Assembly (NCBI RefSeq): GCF_021347895.1
Contig: NC_067126.1
Location: 29,152,482-29,216,481 of the forward strand
Direction: 5' to 3'
Source of the DNA: Acanthochromis polyacanthus
Taxonomy: Eukaryota; Chordata; Actinopteri; Pomacentridae
DNA: 64,000 nt
Below, in pieces: positions 34,711 through 47,734 of the stretch. Within the stretch, counting starts at the first letter, position 1; each line of letters begins with the position of its first letter. Made by a program: the position numbers and the translations under genes. The notes below the pieces were generated by a model. The model was given only the letters and a program-made list of their open reading frames with translations, was not told the DNA's origin and did no database searches.

Positions 34711-37259
34711 TGTCTGTTGCACACAATCCCACAAAGAACTTTTGAAGACTTAAATCTTTCAAATTGGGCTACAGAATATAACTTCATTTAAAAACAACAA
34801 CAACATTGCTTTCTTTTAACAGCTGGACACTGCTGTCTTTAGCAGACATTGCTGAAACGGAAAAAGCAGTGCTCTAATTTTTGTTGCAGATTAATACACA
34901 TTTGATGCCTTAGTGAGTGTTTTCTGCACTGGGACGATGTGTGAGAGACAGAATAAACTGCTACGTGTGTGTTTGTGGTGGTGAACCACTGATCATAACC
35001 AAAACCTCCCAGTACATGTCATGGACTTTTTTTTTTTGAATAAATAATACAAAACCTTTTATTAAGTTCATTGAACACCTACCTCCACATACTTTATAGT
35101 TATGAATTTTCTAAGCTTTTTCAGTCAGTTCTTTATGCCGTTTCAAATAATTCCCAGATATGATAGAAATGTAGTAATCCACCGTAAAATCAAAATGTAT
35201 TTGCAATAAAGGGAAAACTCTTCGAAATATTAGTTTTTGAAAATCAATGATTCATTACTGGAGTAGAAAATAATTTATTCTTATTAATTTGATTATTGTA
35301 AAACATTCAGCAACAACTGTTTAGTTGCAAATTACCTTTAGGGTTTCGTGGATGACCAGCACAGTGCAGTGGTGAAAAAAAGGAATTTAAAAATGCAGAA
35401 ATTTAGCTCAAAGGGTCAATTTTTTGTACCTAAAAAATATTTGAAGTAGAAGTTTAAGATTTTGCAATGTGTGGTGGAAAAAAGAAAATTCATGACATTA
35501 ACTGGGAGGATCAAGCGAGTTGGAATATTAGGCTTTGGCTACACAGAGAGTATTTGCAAGAAGGTTTCATCTGTCACTGATTTTTTTGTCTTTTCATGGG
35601 GTTTGTCAGAAATAGGAATAAATACAGAATACTAACAACCTAAATACAAATCAGTTATAATACCTGTGTCATTCTGGATGATATCTGTGTTTCAAACTGA
35701 AACACATCAAACTCTGGGGCATGATGCATTCAAGCATGTGGCTGCTTGTTGGTTTCTGGGCCTTTCAGCTAATTGTAATAAAGCTTCCATCTGTGGCTTG
35801 CTCTGTACTCGATGGAGTGTCTAAATAATAGACTGAGACGGGGAGAAGAGGAGGTAGGTCCTTTGCTCTGCTTTGGCACAGGCTCCACAAGGGGATTAAT
35901 TCAGTCATGACAAAGCCATAGCGAGGGCAAGCTGATAAATAATCTTTTTTCGTTCTAATCTTTTCATATGTTGAAATCACCATCAGAGCAGCTGTTTGTG
36001 GTCTTGTGTTGTCTTCACAGTTTTAGTCCACACACAAAAATGAAGTTTTCTGTAATTTTCTAGTTGATGTTTCTATTTTTGTTTACACATTCATGTTTTA
36101 TATGCTACTTTGATTTATTTTATATATTTAATGCTAGTACACTTTCAGAAGTTGTTGTAGCTACAGTCGGTGTTTTATACTGAAGCACTTTGAAATAAAT
36201 GTGTTGCAAACTCGCTGAAATACTTAGCAGATGGGTGTGGTTTGAAAAGATCAGATGGTTAAAATAATGTTTATTGATACACCTGGCTGGGTGAAGTAAT
36301 TCAGTTTTATTTTCATACGGAAAGAGACACTGATCAGTGGCTGTGGATTGAATTTGTTTTCCACATTACTTGTTGTGAATCTACAGAATGCAAAGTAAAG
36401 AGTTCTACCAATGAAATAAAGTGTGGTCTCCTTACATTTCAGTCATGGGCTAGTTTTTAAATCTATATTCCAGAAGACAAGTCAGAGTGCTACAGGGAAA
36501 TGTATGACAGGCCATTATGTTCTGTGATTCCATCTTCTCAGACAAAAACAAGGCAGCGTGTCGCCCAGCATGATGCACACCGATGCAGATGGCTCTCTGG
36601 GGTGTGGGTGCTTGGAGGTTGGATTATTGGCGCCCTAGTGTTAAACTAGGATGCTTAATTAAGAAAATCCATATTCTCTAATGCAATGTAAGCAGGACCA
36701 AATACAGTATGTTACAGAAAAGCACTGTCAGTTCAATACATTCTGTAGTTACAGATCTGCTCTGTTTTGCTTTCTGATTTTGTTCATTCATACTGCTAAA
36801 GGTTCAAACACAGAGTGCAGTGTTTATGGGTCAAAACCATAAAAATGAGCCACGGATGACCACAGTTACTGTGTGATGGAAGATAGGTACTACATTGTTT
36901 TTCTGAAAATATGTTTCTTAAATAAAATAAGAAAAAATGTTTCTGACTTAAGTGCTTTCACTGTAGAAAAGGTTTAACAATTACAGCTTTATGTAGGGAC
37001 ATAATATTATCTTTATCACTAATCATTAAAGAGCATTTTTTTAAAAATCTAAATGCTTTTTAAAAACAAAAGTGCTTCACAAAGCAGCAAAACAAAACTG
37101 AAGAAAATCATAATATCAGACTTTAAAAGACAGATAAAAACACAATTTGATGCATAAAAACCAATGCGGTGTTGGGAAAATGTGAAAATATCATTGAAAG
37201 AAATAAAAGAATGACATTAAAACTCAAATAAAATCAGGAAAGACTGCCAAAAAAGGAAT

Positions 37260-37680
37260 TAAAGGAATTCACTGACTCAACTGACCTAATTTCCTTGGGC
37301 AAATCATTTCAGAACCTCGGGGCCATCAGTGAAAATGCTCTGACCCTTTTAGCTTGAGCTGCATCTCTGGAAGAGACAAAAGACTTATGCCTGTGGATCT
37401 TAAAGTAAGCCCTGCGACAGACTGGCGACCTGTTCAGGGTGTCCCCTGCCTTCGCCTGAGTCAGCTGAGATAGGCTCCAGCACCCCCCTCGACCCTAGTG
37501 AGGATAAAGCGGTGTATAGAGAATGGATGGATGGATGGATCTTAAAGTATACTCCAGTGGATAAGGTAGTAAAATGTCAGAGATGTGGCTGGGAAAGAGA
37601 CCGCAAAGGGCCTTAAAAACATACTTAAGCTTTAAAACCAGCCAGACACTTTTCTCCTTTACAGTCTAGTCAATCAATAG
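37260..37680 (+). repeat. Old teleost interspersed repeat split by a SINE fragment
   Basis: Text such as TTTCAGAACCTCGGGGCCAT, CTCTGACCC and GCAAAGGGCCTTAAAAACAT resembles a widespread teleost non-LTR unit. The SINE insertion at 37408-37536 interrupts it and duplicates its sequence. Family assignment is tentative. Confidence 0.5.
37408..37536 (+). mobile_element. 5'-truncated SINE copy with 13-bp target-site duplication
   Basis: Starts AGCCCTGCGACAGACTGGCG, equivalent to an internal site of the full copy at 14822-15195, and ends in (ATGG)n. GGATCTTAAAGTA at 37395-37407 is repeated exactly at 37537-37549. This proves an L1-type target-primed insertion of a truncated copy. Confidence 0.9.
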
Positions 37681-37765
37681 GTTTTTTCAGGAAAGGAAAA
37701 GGGCGTGATAAGATAAAAGTGTGTCCTTAAAAGTTAAGAAAGATGATACTTTTGAAGAAAGTCTA

Positions 37766-37881
<116 letters not shown>

Positions 37882-38479
37882 ATTTAAAATATCTAATTTA
37901 GTAAAGAAAAAAACAGGGGATGAGGAGGTTGGGGTACTTTGGGCTGACTTTAATTGTCCTTATTTTGCATTTTTATTACTACTATTGCTCTATGCTTTTC
38001 TATTTATTTATTAGTTCATCTTAAATATATTTGTTTATCTTTTATATTAATTTATGAGTGGTTTTCATTATTCTATTATCTATCAGTATTTTTCTTTATT
38101 TCTGAAGTCTTAGCGGGAACAGCAGAGAGGAAGATCACACATTATTACCTCAGTCTGTGCACAGAGTCGTATGAAACGCTGGAGGGCGTTTGACCTACAT
38201 CTGATTTTTGCATTTCATCGGTCTGACTCATCAGTCTTAATCTCGCAAATACCATTCTGACTGTTAGATACAGGCAGAGTGTGTTTCTTTAAACATATAT
38301 ACTGTAATTTGCAGTGAGAAACAACCAATAATAGATTCGTGTAAAGCTGTTTAGGATAACTGCGGAACGGTTCTTCTCACGGTAGACAGGAACCTTTTGT
38401 TGCTGTTCCGGCCAGTTAATGTTTCTTTCCGGAGCCATAACAGAGTGACACACAGTCTTTGGAAGAGGGAAGAAAGAAA

Positions 38480-41400
38480 ATGGCAGGTACTAAAGTAAGT
38501 TATTTTCTGTTACAGTCCTTAAAGAAAGTATTTGTGCATATGTACAGCGTTTTAGAGAATTTCCTTTGATTTAAATTAGATTTTTTTTTTTTACATTTTA
38601 CAAACAAATAATTGTGTTTAGTTGAACTTTACGTTAATGTTGGCGGCATGTTTGGACATGTTCAGCAGACGGCTGTCACACCCCCTATGTAATGTATACA
38701 AAGCTCAGGTTTTCCTAGTTTTAGCAACATGTGAAGAAATAGCCTGAAATTATGAATTAGAAATGTAAATTTTGTGTCTGTGCTCGAAGCCCTGACATGT
38801 CTGTCCTCTGCAGTCAGCTCTGGTTCTGTGCATGGATGTGGGCTTCTCCATGTCCAACTCTGGCCCGGGTGAAGAGCCTCCCTTTGAACTTGCCAAGAAA
38901 GTCATCCAGAAGTTTGTCCAGCGCCAGGTACACATTTATGAAACCAGACACAAGCTGCCGTCATGAGAGAGAAAGGTCACTGTCATCTTCAACACACACT
39001 GGACGTGTCTTTTGTCTTCTGTCAGGTTTTTGCAGAGACTAAGGATGAACTGGCCTTAGTTCTGTTTGGCACTGATGCCACCAAAAACCCTCTGGACAAG
39101 GACGACCAGTACCAGAACATCACAGTGCATCGTAGCCTCAAGGTACCCGACTTTGAGCTTTTGGTGGAGATTGAGAATCAAATCCAACCAGAGAACCAAC
39201 AGGCTGATTGTATCCTTTCTGCTTAATAGTTTATAGTCGTTTCTAATTCTCTTGATTACTTTCAACTCTCTAAATGGTCTGGCTCCCCTTAATATTTCAG
39301 AACCTTTTATTCTACACCAATCTTATCAGATCAAATAATCATCTGATGTTAAAAAAAAGTCCAGTTTAAAACAAATGGGGATATATCTTTATTGTTTTAG
39401 CCCTAACAGTTTGGAACAAGCACCCCTCTGCTGTCAAAAATGTTCAGGCAGTGTCTCATTTCACAAAACGTAAAAAAAACACCTCTACGTACAAGTAGAA
39501 TATTTTATGTCTTTTCTAATATTTCATTGCTGTCTTTCTGAAATTTTTCTGTCTTTTTTTAATGTTTTATTGACTTGTATTCAGTTCTTATTGTTGCTTT
39601 TTGATATGTTGTAACTCCAGTTTTGAAGCCACTGATGATCTGAGAATTGCCTCTTCATGCAGCACAACCCAAAGCTGAGGGGCCTGATGGCAAAAGCGGG
39701 GTCACCTTTCAATCTAGGCCTTGATAGCACACCTTGATTTGTTATCGGCCAAAACAGATATTCATGTCAGATAATTTACCCATTAACATTTTGTCAGCTT
39801 TAAAGTTTGCATGCGATGGCACAACGAAAGTTTGTGTGCCTTTGTTCCAAGTTACAAGACGTTACATCAAGATTAGGTGTGATATTAAGAAGCAGGTTTG
39901 CAGTTTTTTACCTGTTAATTTTCAAACTTTAGACATATTTTACTTGCTATAAACATTTCTACCTTTCTTGCCGGCCTTTAATTTATCCTGCACTGTTGCT
40001 CTTTCACTTTGTAGGGGCCAAAATCCACAGTCATAATTCAGTTAAAAAATGTATTCAAAAGTTCACTTGAAGGTTAAGTAGTTTGAAGTCTGAATCTGAG
40101 AGCTCAAGTTGTTAGTTAGTTGGTATGATTTAACCCAAAATCCCCTCTTTATGCTGCTGTGTTTTGACTGCTGCTCAGCAAGGAAACAATGTCAACAGAA
40201 AGGAAATTTTGTATTGAAACATTCCACGTTTGGGAGTTATTCACTCGATTTGATGAATTTGAGCTGCAGAAACTTTTTATTACCTTCACCTCCACTTTAA
40301 AAATAAAAAGATATAGAATGAGGACTAAAAAGTCTGCATGCCTTTACCTACATTTAGTAGCTTGTTAATGGAAATGTGAACCTTTAGTTTGACCTAAAGT
40401 TCCAGATATTCAGGCTGTAATTACAGGGTGACAAAAAAAACGGGAACTTTTTTACAATCCAATAAAACCAAGAGTGATGGAAGAAAAATATTTTAGTCGT
40501 AGTAATTGAAACCCTAAAACATGCCATTTAAGAAACAATGATGGAATTTTCATTTTTTAAAAATTACTTCCTGTAGATGGCGTCCTCATTCTTGAAATCT
40601 ACCTGGGGCTATCTCAAGAATGAAGTGTACACAACTCGACCAAGAACTCTGGAAGAGTTAAAACAGAGAATTCAGGATGAAATTCACAGTATCCCAGCTG
40701 AGATGTTGCAGCGGTCAATGAGGAATCTCAACATCAGATTTCAAGAATGCATTCGTACAGGAGGACGCCATCTACAGGAAGTAATTTTAAAAAAATGAAA
40801 ACTCCATCATTGTTTCTTAAATGGCATGTTTTAAGGTTGCAATTGCTATGAATAAAATATTTTTCTTCCACCGGATTGTTAAAAACTTTCCGTTTTTTTG
40901 TGCCACCATGTATATGAAACAGTTCAGTTGAAGTTAGTCTTTATATTTGCAAATGTGTGAACAATAAATGACAGGATTTTTAGCTTTTGACAATTATCAG
41001 CACAACTAGAATGAATTAGTTTTTGGGTTGACAAATATTTGATTGAAAAATTACTGTTACACTAATTGCTATTCAGCTTTTAATTTAGTACTGAACAGTG
41101 ATGTAGTTGTGAGGGAAATATTTCATTGATACTTGTACTTGTTCCTCTTTGTGTACAACCTGATGCTCCCAAACTTTGCCTGAGAATTTACAAACTCCTT
41201 AACTCGTGTTTAACAGGGTTGGATGCCCTTGTAGTCTGCATGGATCTTCTTCAGACAGCAACAAAGTAAGAAACTACCTGCATTTCAAAATATATCTTGC
41301 GGTTTACAAAAAAAAAACCCCAGTCCATGCGTATCAGTGTTTGCTATATTACAGCAGTCTCTCCATTGTACCTTTTAAGGGTGAAGAAGTACGATCGTCT

Positions 41401-44400
41401 CAACATCGTCCTCCTGACTGACCTGAACACCCAGGCCAGCTCAGACAACCTGGACGTTATTATTGAAAACCTGAAACAAGCTGACATCACCCTGCAATTC
41501 TTGTAAGGTTCAAACAGATTCACAATGTGCATTTTCAAAGTTTATTGCTTTATGTGATAGAATAAGAAAATCAGATTGTAGAAGATTGTTTTTTTTCTCA
41601 TTTGGTTGTTTTAACTGATTCATTTATAGCTTGAAAAGAGCAGAGCACGTACTGTTTATTGTAGCGTTTTGCTCTGCACACCCCCAAAGGAACACACCCT
41701 TTTCTTGATCTAATCAGTCATTTCTATTATTCCTTCTCAATTGATTTTTGTTATTTTGTTTTTTAAACTATAACCCTTCCAATTCCAGTTTGCCTTTCCC
41801 TCTGGAGGAGGAGGAGGAGGAGGAGGAAGGTCAAGGAGATGGAGACAGAAGAGGCCCTGGCCACCCAGGAACAGGTAAAGGTCTGTCCAGGGAACAAAAG
41901 AGCGGCCTGGAGATGGTGAGACATGTTATGCTAAGTCTGGATGAGGAGGACGGCCTGGATGAAGTTTACAGCTTCAGGTTAGAGGGCTTTTTGTCTCTCT
42001 CTACCCTTGTCTCGGTCTCTAAATCACATGGTTATTTCTACATTTATAAATAGTTATTGTTTGTACTAAATGATGCGATGTGGTCATGTTTTCCTCGTGC
42101 TTTACACCTGTCCTAGGGATGCAATCGAGCAGCTTTGTATGTTCAAGCGTATTGAGAGAAGACCCATGGCCTGGCCCTGTCAGCTGACCATTGGCAGCGC
42201 TCTCTCTATCCGTATCGTTGGCTACAAAGCAGTAAGTGGACTGTGAAAAGCACTTTGATAATACTTACATGCTTATTACACAAATTACTTGAATATCCAT
42301 TATTTATTGACTGTATTAGAGAACCACCCTTCTAACATGTCTTAATCAAACAGCACTGTTCTACAGCTCTACTGTTGTTTTGCTGTAAATATTTTGGTAT
42401 TGGGCTGTAGAGTTAACTGAATCATAATCACAATCACAGTTTGGCTTCCCACTTTCAAATGGACATCGACGCCTGTGATATTGATGTTTGAATGCATGCT
42501 GTGTTTATAGAAAACAGCCTGTGTAGAAACTAAAAGACTTCAGGTGAGGTAAATCTGACAGTAGACTGCCTTTTTTCATCCTCTTCAAGGTAATTTGTAG
42601 TCATTCAAAGTAAGATTTTGTCATGCAATTGTTGTTTGCAGTGCTGTGACTGAGTAGAGAGACCAGAGAATTCTCAAGCTAGCATCACTGTAGGAGTAGA
42701 AGAAATCTGTGAATTGTATTCTCTATTGACAAGCATGCTCAGCCAGTGAGGCATTTTGGATATAATTACATTTATATAATAACATTTTTATTCTGCATCT
42801 AGGAGATGCCCTAAATTTGTGAACAATCCGAGGAGCTTCAGTAGAAAGCAGCTGCTCTTCTCTTTTAGGTTCTTGAAGACATTTCATCTCTCCAGGATCA
42901 GTTGCTTTCTGCTGAAGCTCCTAGAATTTACAGTGACCTGGTTGACTGAAAATCGCCAAAGATATCACAGCATAATTGTTACCTTAATATTTATGAGAAT
43001 ATTTCAGATTATTGTTTGACCATAATCAATCAGCCCTACTCCAGTGGTTTTTACCTAAAGTTTAACTTCATTTTCCTACCTGTCTCCTTCTTGGTTACTG
43101 CAACTGGACAAATCTAGATCCAGTCTGACATTTTTTATAACATTTCATGCAAACGTACAGAAGATGACTCGTCAGCAATAGAGTAATAATGAAGAATTTC
43201 AGACAAACAATACTGAAGCTCTGCAAGCAAGGTCAAGAGTTTTCTCCTTCAGGGATCTTACTTATTATGCTCACTAGGTGACTGAGGAGAAACTGAAGAA
43301 AATGTGGATTACAGTTGACGCCCAATCGAACAAGAGAGATGACGTGAAGAGAGAGACTGTCTACTGCCTGGACGATGACAATGAGACGGAGGTGCAGAAG
43401 GATGACATCATTCAAGGTGAGGAAGCGGCTTGAAAGCGATGGCGCTCGGTGTTGTCGCACCTGGTTTTTCTGAACACCTCCTGAAAACAGACTGACTTCT
43501 TTTAAATCTTTTTCTTCTCTGCTCGCAGGTTTTCGTTACGGAAGTGACATTGTTCCGTTCTCCAAAGTTGATCAAGATCAGATGAAATACAAACACGATG
43601 GGAAGTGTTTCGCTGTACTGGGCTTCGCCAAACAGAGCATGGTATTCTACCTTTTTATGATGCCACTGTAATTAGTCTGAAAAGATAAAGATATCTACAT
43701 CTAAAATTTAAAGCTGCGCATGTTTGTTTTCCTTTTTGCTTCATGTTTGTCAATTCTCTTTTATTATTTATGTAATGCCTGCAGGTACAACGCCATCAGT
43801 TCATGGGAAATCAGGTTGTCAAGATGTTTGCTGCCAAGAATGATGAGGTGAGCATGGAGAGAACTGCTGCATTCCTGTTGACTACTTGTTGATAGTGACT
43901 AGTTTTGTCTATCTCTTCTTTTCTGTCTGAGCAGCATGCAGGAGTGGCGCTGTCCGCTCTTATCCGGGCGCTGGATGAACTTCAAATGGTGGCCGTTGTG
44001 CGTTATGCTTACGACAGGCGCAGCAACCCTCAAGTGGGCGCCGCTTTCCCATGTATCAAGCAGGACTATGAGGTGAAAATGTGGATCTAAAGTTGCTACT
44101 TTCAAGCATAGTTACTGATTCTTTGTCACACGGAATTAACAATCCCTCTCTTACCCTCTGTAGTGTTTGATGTACGTGCAGCTGCCCTTCATGGAAGACC
44201 TCAGACATTTTACATTTCCTTCTCTTGAAAACAAAAAGCTCACTCCATCAGGTACTTCTCCTGCATGTCGTGTTCATGTTATGCTTTTTGGATACTTTGC
44301 TTGTTTTTGTTGTGCAGCCTTTTGTGCGTGTTATTTTCTCCCTAAAAAAAAGACTCCTTCCATTGCATATTTGTATCATTAAATGAGACATTTGCAAAAC

Positions 44401-47400
44401 TCCGACCTCATGACTACTTTGGTTTGACATCAGACAAAGAATGAGCAGCTTCCTCACAGTCCTCTGTTATTTCCTCACAGTATGTAACCAACATTACCTT
44501 GCTATTTTTGGAGCTGACTGGACGGCAAGTAAATAGAGGTGCTGCAATCTTAGAAAAAGTATGTGTTATTTTTAACATTAAAGCATGTGAGTGCATTCTA
44601 GTAGACCCCCAAATATAATATCAGCATGTAAATGTCCATAATATGGGCTCTTTAAAGCTTTTATGTTTCAGTATGAAGCACCTCAAGGAACTGACTTATC
44701 ACACACTCACTAACTGCTGATTCTCCACAGTCTGCATTGTCACAGCAGCACATAAAGTATATAGACAGTGTTTAAATATATATTGCCACCTTCAATTGCA
44801 AAATGTGTAAACTCTATATAGCCATGTTACCTTGCATGTAGCTGGTACACATACATCACTGTGTCTACGGCTGCAGTTCATAACTGCTGCCGATCCCCTC
44901 CAGGCATGCTGGAAGATGTATAAAATACTGTACTTTGAATAATAATAACACAAGTTTATGTTTTTTTCATTCAGGAAGCTGGTCAGAAAATGATATCTAC
45001 TCCTCCTTTTTAATTAGAACAGAATACATGAATACGCAAATAAACGCAGCACACCACTGATTCTGGGTGTTTGTGCAATGCAGGATAAAAGTTTCAATCT
45101 ACCATTTGCGTGGGTCACCTATTGGACCCTGATTGGATTCCTTGCAGATGCACACTGTAAACTTGGATTTTCGGTGAGCTCAGACAAACTTGCAGGAGAT
45201 TTAGAAAGCTGTCATCTAGTGCTAAACTCTTCACATGCATCGCTCTGCACAGTGAGGTTTCATCACTTTTACTTGTATATATTTGGGTCAGATTCAGATT
45301 TGCAGGTGTGATGCAGCTCTACATCACTGACACGGAATATCTGTGTTTACAGAGAAGTAAGTGAGAAGGCCATATACATAGATGAATGAGCTTGAATGTT
45401 GCTGTTCTGTGATTCCTCCAGACGCTCAGCTGTCTGCTGTAGACGCTCTCATTGACTCTATGATGCTGGTCAAAGAAGATGAGAATGGAGAGCAGAAGGA
45501 CTTGTTCAAGCCCCACAACATTCCCAACCCTGCCTTCCAAAGGCACTTCCAGGTACTGCAACTCACTTTGAATTAAAGAGACTCAGTTACTTCTGAGTTG
45601 AGGCATATGGCAAATATTTTAAGGAGATCATGGTGTCTTTTTTAAAGAAAGAAAAGGCTTTCATCTGCCTGATGAGAGTTTAGTCAGCTAACAGTAGTTG
45701 AAATTTAACCGAAATTTCTTTTTTTTAAAATCACTGTTTGTTTTATCTCGCCTACCAACCTCTCTTTAGTGTCTGCATCATCGGGCAGTGAGCCCTGGTA
45801 CACCTCTTCCCGCCATGGAGCCATGGCTGCAGGCTGCTCTAGATCGCCCTGAGGTCATTGGAGAACGCTGCCGGGCTCCACTAGAAGAGATGAAGAGGAA
45901 GTTCCCTCTCACTGAAGTTGAAAAGAAAAAGAAACTGAAGACTAGCGCTCAGATTTTTGGCAAAGAGTAAGTTTAGATTCAGTATGTTGGTGGCTCTTTG
46001 AATGTCAAGGGCAAGGTTATGTATTGAAAAGTATTTATATCGTGAAAAATATTAATATAGAAGACAGCATTAAAAACTGTGAAGTGGAATTATGGAGATT
46101 TCACTTTATTTGTCTGTCTTGCAGGAGTCTTTTGTAAGTGTGTGGCTGGGTTAGACTGACATTTTCTGATTACAAACTGTTAAAAGTCGAAAATTGTTTT
46201 CAAGATTCTAACCAGCCTCCTCTGTCATTTGTAGCGCTGAAGAGTCGGATGCCAAGAATGTTAAAGACGAGGCAGAGGAGGAGTATAACCTGGCTGACAT
46301 TGCTGAAGGCTCTGTCACCTCGGTGAGAATCAGAGGAGCTGGAAGGCACAATAATCATTTAAAAATCTACTCCAGAAAAGTGCTCCACTGTTTGTTTTTA
46401 CCAGATGTATTTTAAATTTGCATTTCACTGACTAAACAGGTTGGAAGTGTGGATCCAGCCCGAGACTTCCGTGCACTGATCAAGCAGAAGAGTCTTCCGT
46501 TCGGAGAAGGTGAGGTCCAGTCTTCCAGTCTTTCTCTGACCAGCTGCCCAGATAAACTTGTTTTCTGGTTATATTCTAAATCATCATGACTCATGTTCAG
46601 CCCTTGTAATTGTGTTTATCTCTTTGTTTGGTTGTGATGACCCCCGTGTCCTTCCAGTCTGTCAGCAACTGACTCGCAGGATAGAGCAGTTGCTTAGCAA
46701 CAAGGACACACTGTACTACATGAAAAGTATCACCTGTATCCAGGCTTTCAGAGAGCAGTCAGTTAAGGTAAATAAACATCCTCCATTTGGAAAGTACGTG
46801 ATGATGTGGTGGCTTCTGTTGAGACATGCAGTTTGGCTTTTCTATGGAGATTATGAGTCCTGAGAAGATTACAATGAGTCTGTTTCTTTTCTTGGGACTA
46901 GAGCAGAGCTCGCTTATTGTGCAAGTATGTGCTTATGTCTCTGCATGTAGATGTGAGCCTTTACAAGACCCTTAAATGGAATTTGAATGTTTCATATCTT
47001 TTTTCATTCAGCTGGGGAGTGCTGATCTGTACAATAGCTACCTCCAGTCCCTGAAAAGGAGCATCGAAAACAGGGGGCTGGAAGTCTTCTGGGACCTGCT
47101 TGTTCAAGGTATGATAATCCTCTTTACTTGGAGCTGCAGGATTTCTTTTAAATCATTCCTCCCCTGAGATGAGATGAAAGTTCCACATAATTTGGGTGCT
47201 AAACAAGTAAATGAGATGAAAATGAAAATGACTACGTAAAGCAAATCGCAGCACAAGTCTGTTCAAGAATTTAGAGTTTGTCTTAATTCTTGGTGTTTGA
47301 TGGACAGATGCTGTGACTCTGATCAGCAAAGACGAGGTGGAAGGAAGCACCATATCCAAAACTGAAGCCAATCAGGTGATATGTTTATGTGTTACATATA

Positions 47401-47734
47401 TGAATTCTAACAGATCTTAGGCCTGTCCTTTTTACTGAATGAAACCTACTCTGTCCTCAGTTCCTGGTTGTTGAGGAGAAGAAAGAGGAGGCAGCTGCGC
47501 CACAGGTTGAAGATACTGGAGATGTTGATGACTTGGTAAGTGTTTGTTCTTTTTTAAATACTCAGACAGCCTTTTTTATCTTTGAATATTTATATGACTG
47601 TTGAGACTCAAGCTCAAAGCTGTTTCTAGTGTATTTATAGGATGTAACAGCCTGTGTGTGATGATGTCCTAGTCTTTTTAAGTCCTCAGATACATGTTTT
47701 TTGTTTTCTTCCTTTGCAGCTGGACATGATGTAA
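38480..47734 (+). CDS. xrcc5: X-ray repair cross-complementing 5 (Ku80/Ku86)
   Basis: Large subunit of the Ku heterodimer, which encircles DNA ends and recruits DNA-PKcs for non-homologous end joining. Twenty-one coding exons join in phase: 38480-38494, 38814-38927, 39026-39209, 41217-41265, 41380-41502, 41789-41977, 42117-42231, 43278-43416, 43529-43641, 43785-43847, 43935-44072, 44164-44251, 45422-45552, 45770-45966, 46235-46322, 46440-46509, 46658-46767, 47012-47108, 47308-47375, 47461-47535, 47720-47734. They total 2181 nt, or 726 residues (human 732). The order is a vWA-like domain ([25 protein letters not shown]), a Ku core ([35 protein letters not shown]), a linker with [12 protein letters not shown], and a helical C-terminal domain. 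The tail GDVDDLLDMM is the conserved DNA-PKcs-binding motif. An eight-Glu run follows PFPL in exon 6. A 9-nt optional microexon is possible at 46125-46133. Intron 3 holds a LINE remnant and a deleted mariner. Confidence 0.97.
39250..39500 (+). repeat. Degenerate non-LTR retrotransposon remnant in xrcc5 intron 3
   Basis: A conceptual read resembles the C-terminus of a teleost LINE reverse transcriptase ORF ([11 protein letters not shown], then a GD.S..F...FGT-like region), broken by stops and frame changes. Order and spacing fit the common fish LINE pattern, but decay prevents family assignment. Confidence 0.45.
40424..40910 (+). mobile_element. Internally deleted mariner-like element in xrcc5 intron 3
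   Basis: Flanked by TA on both sides (40422-40423 and 40911-40912). It has inverted repeats of about 150-160 bp, starting CAGGGTGACAAAAAAAACGG on the left and, on the opposite strand, CATGGTGGCACAAAAAAACG on the right. The core is about 190 bp. An ORF (40577-40798) reads [20 protein letters not shown], then [19 protein letters not shown], the extreme C-terminus of a mariner/IS630-type transposase. The helix-turn-helix and catalytic core are absent, so it could move only with a transposase supplied elsewhere. Confidence 0.8.
42830..42922. repeat. Imperfect inverted repeat (hairpin) in xrcc5 intron 7
   Basis: GAGCTTCAGTAGAAAGCAGC on the left pairs with TTGCTTTCTGCTGAAGCTCC on the right across about 45 bp containing TTCTTGAAGACATTTCATCT. 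The latter resembles a common teleost repeat with an alternating CTTGAAGACGTTTC and CTTCTTCAG pattern. No coding capacity. Confidence 0.6.
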
